Shown here piece by piece: positions 55,734-64,000 of a stretch of DNA of 64,000 bases. Origin of the DNA: Termitomyces sp. T153 (lineage: Eukaryota; Basidiomycota; Agaricomycetes; Agaricales; Lyophyllaceae); the NCBI GenBank assembly GCA_018296165.2, contig JACKQL020000081.1, forward strand, positions 124,001 to 188,000. Direction: 5' to 3'. Position 1 is the stretch's first letter. Each line of letters begins with the position of its first letter. Under the pieces are notes generated by a model. That model did no database searches. It was not told the origin of the DNA and saw only the letters and a list, made by a program, of their open reading frames with translations. A program made the position numbers and the translations under genes.

Positions 55734-56618
55734 ATAAGGAAGAAGGGCACTGTCCTGGTATTTCTGTAGGCTTTTAAGTGTGCAGAAACAATACCCACGC
55801 ATGGCTGATGAGACTGGGCCCGAAGCTACTATTCCGGACAGGATGACATGAACACGATGAGTGAGAGTCACTTCGTCGTGCTTCCTAAAAAAACCTTGTA
55901 CGTAAGATTATACTTGGAATTGAGAGTTTCTTTAAAGACTTGATAATGGGAAAAAGAAGCCGTACAAGTTACCCGAGCAGTCAACTTAGCTATCACCTGA
56001 CTAGTATAAATCCCTGCTATACTAAGGTCATAAGCATTATATCACGAGGTTGAATTCCAAATAAGTTGTACCCTCTTTTGTATGAGGACGGAAGCCTTCG
56101 TTCCTCCAATGAAAGTTACACTGTTCGGTCATAGAATGGGGAGTCAACGGGGATCAACTTTAAGAAAATGCCAGATCGAGGAGGATTGTCTTATCCGCAA
56201 GGGCCTGACAAGACATAGAGCGAGAAAATGATAACGTAGTTGCAATGAAGGGGGACGTTTTCCATTGGGGGCCTATTGTACCGATCTGCCAGCGAAAGCA
56301 TCTCTATTGGAACTAAGGGTAGCCAGACATCTGTGGAATTGAATCGCTTCGGCGATAAGTACGTCTGAGAACTGGAAGCCTGTAGACATAAGTAGACCGA
56401 TTTTTCTCTCCATTCCGCAAATCTATTAAATGAGGATGTCATGATGGCCCGTCGCAAAGGCAGTCCGTATCTGTGAATCTCGTGGAAGAACCGTATCTAG
56501 CGGAGGCCATGTCAGTCTACGCGTGATTCAAGCTAAGTATCCAAAACTGAAAAAAAATGGGCGCGATTCATTTTTGATATAAGTCAACATGTCATGTTTG
56601 AGGGTCAAAGTAGTTTCT
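55734..56618. other. Intergenic host DNA upstream of the P450
   Basis: CG-normal sequence with no recognised gene. The 88-residue minus frame at 56191-56457 has no family motif. The region ends where a duplicated unit begins (AGAAAGCGCAGGCGATAT twice at about 56619-56659). Confidence 0.45.
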
Positions 56619-57551
56619 AAGAAAGCGCAGGCGATATTAAGAAGGCGCAGGCGATATCCCCGCTACTTTAGTAGGCTCTATCGAAAAAAACGTCAAAGGT
56701 TGATTCAGTTGAAAAGTCACGTTTTTCGGACCGTTGATCCGCCCGGCCCGTTTTTTGCCGAGTGCTCCATCCCTTCCATTCCCTTTTTCTGGTGTCGTTT
56801 TCCATATGGTGTCGTTTCCTTATTCATTGTTTGACCTTTTACGCAAGCTATGCCACCTTTCAGTTTGAGTTCTTCCCTGGCAGCAGCTATCAATGTGAAT
56901 CCACTGCGATTGTATGACTCTGTTTGGTATCCACATGTGATTCTATGGGTCATTCCATATGCCCCCTTTTCTTTTGTATTTTGTCTCTAATTTACTGCAA
57001 TGTCCCTTTTCCCTCTACCTGTTTGCTATCACCCTCTGTCCACTGATTTGATACTTTTTGATATCACTTCTGTCTGTTTCTCTGATAGCAACCTAGTCCT
57101 GCTGATTGGCAATTCAATTTTTCATATTCACACTTCTATTTTCACCACACTTTCACCAGTATTTAAGGAAATGTGGAGTGCACATTCATTGCATCAGAGT
57201 CAACAGCTCCCTGGTTTACATACTCTGAATTCTTTAGATCTTTTCTGAGCTCTCAGCCTTTGCATCCAGAAATTATTGATTCCTTGTTGCATATGGGAGA
57301 TAATTCTCAATGACTGGAAGGGTTTGAGTCCATCTGATATTGCCAGCCAAGCTACAGGCAATTGCTCCATCACTGTCCTTACTTACAAGTCATTCTACAT
57401 GTACAGTCTCCACTTTAATCAGTTACAACTTATCTCTCAATTTGATTGATAGCACTCTGGTCATGGGTCTTGGTATAGAGGTTGATCTTTTTGCATCTTG
57501 TCATATGTTTGGCTTTCAAAGTTGTGTTCCAGCACTGTTATACCAGATGTG

Positions 57552-57769
57552 CAAACATTATTCAATGGTTTGTAAAATTCAGCTCTAGTTTGTGTTTCTC
57601 ATTTTGATCCCCTTCAAACATGCTCTTCAGTTTGGTGTCACTCATGTCAATGGTACAGTGCAAACATTATTCAATGGTTTGTAAAATTCAGCTCTAGTTT
57701 GTGTTTCTCATTTTGATCCCCTTCAAGCATGCTCTTCAGTTTGGTGTCACTCATGTCAATGGTACAGTT
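57552..57769 (+). repeat. 109-bp tandem duplication inside BTB copy A
   Basis: 57552-57660 is repeated head-to-tail at 57661-57769 (starts CAAACATTATTCAATGG, ends CAATGGTACAGT), with about one difference (CTTCAAACA versus CTTCAAGCA). It is absent from copy B, so it arose after the larger duplication. Confidence 0.92.
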
Positions 57770-57908
57770 GCCCATATGAATGCAGCCAACATAATTCATG
57801 TGTGTATTGGTAGGCAGTGGTTAATTTGGGCCCAGATCAAGCATATGTGGTCATGGATGTTCCATTGGTTTCCTGGCAGCTGTTGTCCAGGTTCTTCTCA
57901 TTGTCTCA

Positions 57909-57980
57909 CCACTTGCAATGACATTGGTCATTCTCTTTTCCACACCACTTGCAATGATATTGGTCATTCTCTTTTCCACA
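57909..57980 (+). repeat. 36-bp tandem duplication inside BTB copy A
   Basis: CCACTTGCAATGAyATTGGTC plus CATTCTCTTTTCCACA occurs twice with a period of 36 bp, in frame (ATTCTCTT codons). The second copy differs by one C-to-T. Confidence 0.9.
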
Positions 57981-57990
57981 AAACTTCTTT

Positions 57991-58960
57991 CTCATGTTAA
58001 CACTCTGAAAAATATAAACATGTATCCATTCCTCTTTTGCTCATCAAATTTGTGGTGATTAAACTTGCAAATAGGCATTGTATTGTGCTGAACAGATGAA
58101 AACTTGGCTATCCATTGGAAACTTGCACCCCCCATTCCATAACTCCAAACACAGTCATTCTTTTTCAATGTGTGAAATGTTGTGACCATTGCACTACTGT
58201 GGTCAAAGCTTTGTAGTGTGTGATAATTTGATAAGGTATGGGAATGGTAGCACAACCTGTGGATGAATTGGTGTTTTGTTACATTGGTTGTGTAACTTAC
58301 CTCCAAGAAAGAAAGAGAATCTTGAGGTTTAACAAAACATCTGGAAACTTCCTCACAACAAAACTTAGACCATTTTTTGCATCTTGTAACACCACAGGAT
58401 TATGGGTTTGAGGACAGAACATATGGATCATCCTGGGCATTTTGGTAGTATAGAGTTAAACAAATATTGTTGGCCACAATGACAAGGTAGCATGTAACAA
58501 TGTAAAGGATTGCAAACAAGTGTAGTATGTTTGATAAAAGGTATGATGGCATTGAAGGAACAAAAACATACTTGTAACAAGATCTCTGCTATAGGAATAT
58601 CTTATTTACCAATTAAAGAGGGCACTACATGCTTGTCACATACCATTATATCTATGCAACACAATGGAAATCAACTTTGCTCTGTTTTCTACAAGCATGT
58701 ATTTTACCCTTTGTACATAAGCATGAACATGATCAAGTGTTGCTACAGAAAGACTGAATAAGTACTGGGGCTTGTTACATCCAACAATATCTTTGCTTTT
58801 GCTTACTCTAGTAGCAAACTGACCACTTGAACATCATATAGCTTGAGGTCAAATCCCAAAACCAGACTCATTTTTGCTCCCTGCTAGTGTGCTTATGTTG
58901 TCTTTCCTCCAATTGTTGTGAGTGTGTTGATTTTTGTGCTATTTATTCATAGGAAGTCTT
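57991..58960. other. CG-poor spacer in copy A
   Basis: No coding sequence is recognised. It is longer than the corresponding interval of copy B (about 60700-60880), so copy A contains inserted or copy B deleted sequence here. Confidence 0.45.
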
Positions 58961-59410
58961 TCAAATGATTGATACTCCACTGATATATTGGTCTGTTATC
59001 CTTACAGAAAAGAGAGGTTCAAATGGATTGGCAGACCAGATGAGAAAGTTGAATGGATTTATTGGATGTATCAGGTCAATTCTTAATGCACAGGTGATGC
59101 ATCAGATAAAAAGCATATTGCTGAAGCATATGTATACAACATATGATAGATAACATATTGCTATGATATATTTACATACCTTGTATACAAATGTTCAAAT
59201 TGTCATAGAAATAATGATAACAATAGCATCAGTTGTTTGGCACCCATGATCAGTGACTAAGGTAACACAGACAAAGTTTGAAGACATTTCTGAATGCACC
59301 AGTTATAGTAATTTGAATTGTAGAAATCATAGTTCCAAGCTAGGCATACTTAGTGATCCATGAAAGCAAAAAGTAGCAGGCATTGTGGCCAAAGAGGGTG
59401 CCCTTCATGG

Positions 59411-61210
59411 ATGAAATCCCCACTACTTTAGTAGTGGGTTCTTGTAGGTCTATCAAAAAAAAAACACTAAAGATTGATTCAGATGAAAATCACTTTTTTC
59501 AGACTGCTGATCTGGCTAGCCCATTTTTTTGCCATGTTCTTTCCCATTCCATCCATTGTCCTGCTTTCATTCTCATTATATTATGGTAATGTTTCTATTT
59601 CTGGCTGCTTTACTTCACTCCAATTGCTACTCCATCTCTTCAGTCAGCTATTTCTGTGTCTGCCTTGTTTTTGTTAAGATCTTGCCATTGTATGTGTGGC
59701 ATTTTTCCTTGGTTTTTGTTTCATATGTGATCAAGTGGGATGTCTCATATGCCTTATTTCTTCCACACCACATTTTGTTTCTCACCTATTCCAATTCCAA
59801 TGTCCCTTTTCCCTATTGCCCTCTGTCCACCAATCTATTACTAACCAATGTCAATCCTGTTTATGTTTTTCCAATGGAAATCTAGTTTTGCTGATTGGCA
59901 ATTTGACTTTCTGCATTCATGCTTCAAGCTTCACCAGGCTTTCACCAGTCTTTCAGGTGATGTGGAGTGCACTTCCCTCACATCAAAGTGAACAGACACA
60001 TGCCATCCGCATTATCAGCGAGGATCCTCTCGACTTCTCTATTCTCATCAGGGCTATATACTCACTTGATCCGTACATTGTTCTGTGCATCATAAGTGTC
60101 CATACATTGAATTTTTTAGACCTTTTTTGAGTCATCAGCCTTTGTGTCCAGAGAATATCAATTCTTTATTGCACATGGGGGACAAGTTTTCAATACATGG
60201 GGTGTACACCCCTATTGCTGATTGCATCTGAACTTGTTTCCCTGCCACTCTACATAGTTACGATGTATCTCTCAATTTAATCAATAACATTTTGTTCACG
60301 ATCCCTGTGTGGAGGTTGATCTTTTGGCATCTTGTCGTATGTTCGGCCTTCAAACCTGTGTACCTGCACTGTTGTACCACATGTGTAAATGTTATCCATT
60401 GGTAAGTAAAGTTCAGCTCTTGTTTGTGTTTCTCTTTTTGATACCATTCAAGCATGATATTCAGTCTGGCATCACCCGCGTTGATGGTACAGTTGCCCGA
60501 TTGAATGCAGCCGACATAATTCGTGTGTGTGTCGATAGGCAGTGTTTAATTCGGACTCAGACAGAGTATACGTGGTCATGGTTGTTACATTGGTTTCCTG
60601 ACAGCGGTTGTCCAGGTCCTTCCTCTTGTCTTGCCACTCGAGATGAAATTGGTCGTCTTATTTTCCGCAAATCTTCCTTTTCATGTCATAATCAAGAATA
60701 TCACTTGTTTGTGACTCTGTCGAAAATTCGATGGACTCAATATACAATCGCGGGTCGTTAACGACGGAACGTGTTTGCCAATGACACTACATACTTGGTA
60801 ACTTCGTGTCTTTGGGCCTGTTGAGTACCATGGCCTTAAATGAATGTTTAGGCACATCACTTGTTGGCGACTTATGTCCTTTTTTTCTGCGACAATCGTT
60901 TGGATGATCGATGCTCCTCTAATCAATTCGTCCGTTATCCTGAATGGAAGAAGGAGTTCGATTGGATGCATGAAAGCACTGCTGGCAAGTACGACAGATC
61001 GTCCGCGACGTTGTTTACCGCTCATTGATGGAAAGCGGTTCGCTGTAATGATTTAGGTACCGTGGATACAGATGTTCGACTGATAATGTAACATGTTGCT
61101 GTGATATATATTTACATAGTTTGTATACAATGAAAACCAGAAGTAGCGGGCAGTGCGGCCGAAGAGGGCGCCCTTCACGGATGAAATCAAGAAGGCGCAG
61201 GCGATATCGA
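59411..61210 (+). repeat. Tandem duplicated unit, copy B (CG-depleted only in its left third)
   Basis: Copy B is CG-free from 59411 to about 59997. CGs return abruptly from about 60007 (CATCCGCATTATCAGCGAGG) and stay normal to LSM6. The right end, with AAGAAGGCGCAGGCGATATC at about 61190, lies in the LSM6 upstream region and matches the left edge of copy A at 56640. Confidence 0.75.
59870..60700 (+). pseudogene. Decayed BTB/POZ-domain gene, copy B
   Basis: LVLLIGNLTFCIHASSFTRL, SPVFQVMWSALPSHQSEQ, AIRIISEDPLDFSILIRAIY (BTB core, better preserved than copy A), then EVDLLASCRMFGLQTCVPAL, LYHMCKCYPLV, GITRVDGTVARLNAADIIRV, CVDRQCLI. Family order as in copy A. An in-frame stop before the second half and a missing N-terminal start make it a pseudogene, although its second half keeps normal CG content. 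Confidence 0.65.
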
Positions 61211-61352
61211 ATGAATAAGAGAAAACTCGGCTTTTCCCGATCGCGCTCGGACCGCTACATACGAGGGTTGAGCCTTCTGCAGGTAACAATGCCAAATATT
61301 CCTCTTCTCTTTCGACTAGCATCGAGTTCGCTGGTGCTTCTTCAAATCCACA

Positions 61353-61758
61353 ATGAGTGATGCATCTCCTCCACCGCCAGAGACAGAGGCACCTCCGGTG
61401 CCACAAAGCTCTTCGGGATCGCCGACCGACTTTTTAAAAGGCGTGGTTGGAAAGCGCGTTATTGTGCGTTTGACGTCTGGTGTTGACTACCGAGGTGCGT
61501 TAGGTTTTTATGTTATCTTTAGAGGAGACGTAAGATGTAAAAACTGATTCTATGAAACGTAGGAGTCTTGTCGTGTTTGGATGGCTACATGAATATTGCA
61601 CTGGAGCAGACGGAGGAGCATGTGAATGGGGTTGTGACGAATCGATATGGCGACGCGTTTATTCGCGGCAATAATGGTGTCCTTATATCCCTGTCCATAT
61701 TGTGCTTGGATCTGATGTTTTCCCAGTACTCTATATCTCGGCAGCGGAGGCGCTGTGA
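61353..61758 (+). CDS. LSM6: U6 snRNA-associated Sm-like protein LSm6
   Basis: 95 residues from exons 61353-61494, 61563-61676 and 61727-61758. Sm1 motif: FLKGVVGKRVIVRLTSGVDY followed by RGVLSCLDGYMNIAL. Sm2 motif: YGDAFIRGNNVLYISAAEA. A Pro/Ser-rich N-terminal tail of about 25 residues precedes the fold. LSm6 is part of the LSm1-7 ring (cytoplasmic mRNA decay) and the LSm2-8 ring (U6 snRNA binding). It is intact. Its upstream region is shared with the end of the tandem-duplicated BTB unit, so the promoter may include duplicated sequence. Confidence 0.95.
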
Positions 61759-62947
61759 TTTTTATCCCTTGTGATGGCTGTATATGTATCTATACCAGGA
61801 TCTCGAAAACTTAAAAGCTCCTTGGGGCGAGTCACGCTACATAGCGTTCGTTTTGACTAGGCTAAGCACCGAGATTGAAGCTAGCCCCAGAGATTGCCGT
61901 CGCTGGGTTGTCAGTTGGTCTGGGCCGTCTCGCGAATTTGGCGAATGTCGAAGTTCATAGGAAATGCAGGCCTTGTGTGTTGTTCCCGGTGGATCAATCA
62001 TACGGAGGGAAACTCTCATTCACGCTTCAACAAATCGAGGCGGTAATGTCCTGTAACCATTCGTCATCTGTGAATAGATTTTTCTTCTCCAAGTTGTACC
62101 CCCAGTAACAAGTTTCCACTCAGCCGCAGCGGTCAGCCATATATCGTGAGTAGGGGGCCGCTAAAGCTTCGATATAAACAGAGAATTGGATACTCAGAAT
62201 CGACACGGAGATATATGTCAATGAGGACGAAGAGTTGCTCATGGCAAGATGTGCCCCAATTAGTGGCAGCCACCTACTATGAAAATGTGTTGAACAAAAG
62301 TTTCAAGGTAGTGCTAGTTGCCTATGTACCTTTGAATTTGATGAAGGTCACTTGGCGAAGGACAGTTTTCACGAACAGTTTCACGAATTCCAACTTCGAT
62401 GCATGGAGTTATATTATAGAACTTGTTATGTGAGAGTGGCTGTAAGTGGAATATATGTAGAGGTGGTCAAGAAAGGCTGGCGCCATGTGCCTCGCGAGCG
62501 GGGGTTCTGCTAAGCTGTTTCGATTTCGAGAGTTGAAGTGAAAACTTGTTCACATTGAGAGGAGAGAGCTCATTATAGTGTAATAAGTGCAACGGAGTGT
62601 ATACGCTTTTTCTGCGCGTGCATCATTGCTCAAACCCGAACCTGGCGCAGTTTCTTCCTCCAGTCGAGATCCACAGTATTCAAAGTTTTGTACTGTTGAC
62701 GGCAACCCGTGTCGTATACTTATAAGGTCTGGGTAGCACGTGAACGAACAAAATGAATGACCACGTGGATTTGACAGCTATGTATGCGTGTGAAACTAAT
62801 ACAAAACCACTTCTCAATTTCAGAACTTCTCCTTTCTCAGCTTTTCCTTTCTTTTCTTTTCACTCGACGGCGACGAACACGGCATGTAAGTGTCTCATAT
62901 TCCATACTTTTGCAATACTTAGCCACCAAATGTTTCGATAAGAACTC
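61759..62947. other. Intergenic region between LSM6 and GDT1
   Basis: No gene is recognised; short frames at 61875-62108 and 62146-62433 have no family motif. A TATAAGG lies at 62721. A GT-AG stretch at 62886-62922 (GTAAGT...CTTAG) could be a 37-nt intron in the GDT1 5' untranslated region, though this is short for an intron here. Confidence 0.45.
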
Positions 62948-63916
62948 ATGACGCTGGTCACCGACGCTGCGTCTTCAGGCAGTGCCAAGGCGCTCGTTCA
63001 GTCTTTCGCTATGATCATCGTTTCTGAAATTGGCGACAAGACCTTCCTAATAGCTGCTATCCTTGCTATGCGTCACCCGCGGTTGACCGTTTTCCTTGGA
63101 GCCTGGTTCTCTTTGGTGCTCATGTCTCTACTTTCTGCCGCACTCGGCCATATCCTACCTGTTCTCGTACCGAGAATGTACACACAGCTCTTGGCTGGGG
63201 CTTTGTTCTTGGTGTTTGGGACCAAGATGTTAGTCGAAGCGAGGACGATGGAAGGTGGCAACGGAAAGATCCAAGAAGAAATGCGGGAAGCGGAAGAGGA
63301 AATTGAAGAGGATGATGAGGGCAACGAGAAGGTTTCGCCTATGATGGATATGGAGGAGGGCCGTGCCAGAGAAGAACAAGACCCGGAGATAATAACAAAA
63401 ACCCGAAAGACGACTATCAAGGAAGGCTTCAGAAACTTCTGTAGTCTGTTTCTTGGCCCGGTATTCGTCCAAGCATTCATCCTCACTTTTCTTGGAGAGT
63501 GGGGCGACCGTTCGCAGATTTCAACTATCGCACTTGGGGCCGCACATGTATGTATCATATCGCCCTTCATTCCATTTGAGTGAGTGACGTTATCCATATA
63601 CTTCACAGAATATGTACCTCGTGGCATTTGGCACAATAGTGGGACACTCAATCTGCACCGTTTTAGCTGTACTTGGAGGTCGCTATCTTTCTACCAAAAT
63701 ATCAGTCAAACATGGTGAGTCTTCTCCATTCTGACCATTTTTTTCGTCGATCTGATCGACGTTCCTGCTTCCGTCATAGTGACCTTTGGAGGGTCATTGC
63801 TCTTCCTACTCTTTGGACTGATATACCTCTACGAAGCTCTGTCGACGTCGTCAGACGTAGAGATGTCACTGCCCCTCAGTCTGGACGACCAGGCTCCACC
63901 TGTGGGCCTTTTATAG
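62948..63916 (+). CDS. GDT1: GDT1/TMEM165-family cation transporter
   Basis: 280 residues from exons 62948-63547, 63609-63714 and 63780-63916. Two copies of the UPF0016 signature: E27-I-G-D30-K-T (IIVSEIGDKTFLIAAILAMR) and E184-W-G-D187-R-S (TFLGEWGDRSQISTIALGAA). Each sits in a three-helix half, separated by a long acidic loop (EEEIEEDDEGNEKV). Yeast Gdt1 and human TMEM165 are Golgi Ca2+/Mn2+ transporters needed for glycosylation. The length and short C-terminal tail fit yeast Gdt1. The start was taken at 62948, although it leaves only about 15 residues before the first helix and no clear signal peptide; an upstream start through the possible 5' intron cannot be excluded. Confidence 0.93.
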
Positions 63917-64000
63917 TTTCTGCACTCATGCTACGCTGTAATGTATACTATCATATATCCGGAAAATCCTAGACACCTTCGAGCTTCTTGTCATGAGGAA

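Larger units (their letters stand above)
57060..57990 (+). pseudogene. Decayed BTB/POZ-domain gene, copy A
   Basis: Plus-strand translation NLVLLIGNSIFHIHTSIFTT, LSPVFKEMWSA (BTB N-terminal part), then EVDLFASCHMFGFQSCVPAL, LYQMCKHYS and GVTHVNGTVAHMNAANIIHV. The same order is seen in agaricomycete BTB proteins (F..H...L...SPVF..M, then LPALxYxxC and GV.R.DG...L...D...C). Stops, frameshifts and internal duplications make it dead. Confidence 0.6.
56619..59410 (+). repeat. Tandem duplicated unit, copy A (CG-depleted)
   Basis: Copy A matches copy B (59411-61210) along its length. The starts CCCGCTACTTTAGTAG...TCAAAGGTTGATTCAG (56657) and CCCACTACTTTAGTAG...CTAAAGATTGATTCAG (59417) align. So do the ends around 58960-59160 and 60900-61120. 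Copy A also includes the joint motif AGTAGCAGGCATTGTGGCC (59368), which aligns with AGTAGCGGGCAGTGCGGCC (61141) in front of LSM6. Most of copy A from about 56860 on has lost CG. Confidence 0.75.

Noticed and set aside
58840..58880. tRNA-like T-arm (GAGGTCAAATCCCAAAAC)
   Set aside because: No matching acceptor stem, D-arm or anticodon arm could be found nearby.

Overview
The window looks like nuclear DNA of a mushroom-forming basidiomycete (Agaricomycetes). Host genes are split by many short introns (about 45-60 bp, GT-AG, CTNA-like branch points). They encode a fungal gene set: MUB1/samB, a GPI-type GH16 glucanase, a GH51 arabinofuranosidase, a cytochrome P450, uricase, an SLC35F6-type transporter, LSm6 and a GDT1-type cation transporter. 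The mobile DNA is also typical: Ty3/Gypsy chromoviruses, Copia, DIRS-like and Helitron relics. All identifications come from reading translations by eye; no database search was run.

Layout. 1-613: N-terminal exons of a MUB1/samB gene (minus). 739-26.3 kb: one continuous block of decayed transposons, almost without CG dinucleotides. It holds a minus-strand gypsy element (739-6067), degenerate gypsy and copia pieces (6.1-11.0 kb), a Helitron relic (11.2-13.1 kb), a DIRS-like relic (15.6-17.2 kb), a copia element with matching LTRs and target duplication (17802-22495) nested inside a second gypsy fragment, an inverted LTR piece and a solo LTR (24628-25067). 26.6-30.5 kb: a host island with a GH16 gene (plus), then broken metallophosphoesterase and GH51 genes (minus). 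30.6-40.5 kb: a plus-strand gag-pro fragment, a complete but dead chromovirus with two LTRs (33183-39224), and a P450 relic. 40.5-56.6 kb: host DNA with a truncated gene, a C-x2-C/H-x3-C protein gene, uricase, SLC35F6-like transporter, a secreted cationic-helix protein and a 12-exon P450. 56.6-61.2 kb: tandem duplication carrying two decayed BTB-domain genes. 61.3-64 kb: LSM6 and GDT1.

The strongest themes are four. CG-directed decay marks the transposons, spills into neighbouring host genes and stops abruptly. The gypsy elements appear to self-prime reverse transcription by an 11-nt complement, as Tf1 does. Transposon insertion has broken a carbohydrate-active enzyme locus. A secreted protein with a Kex2-type site in front of a cationic amphipathic helix is the best candidate for something functionally new.
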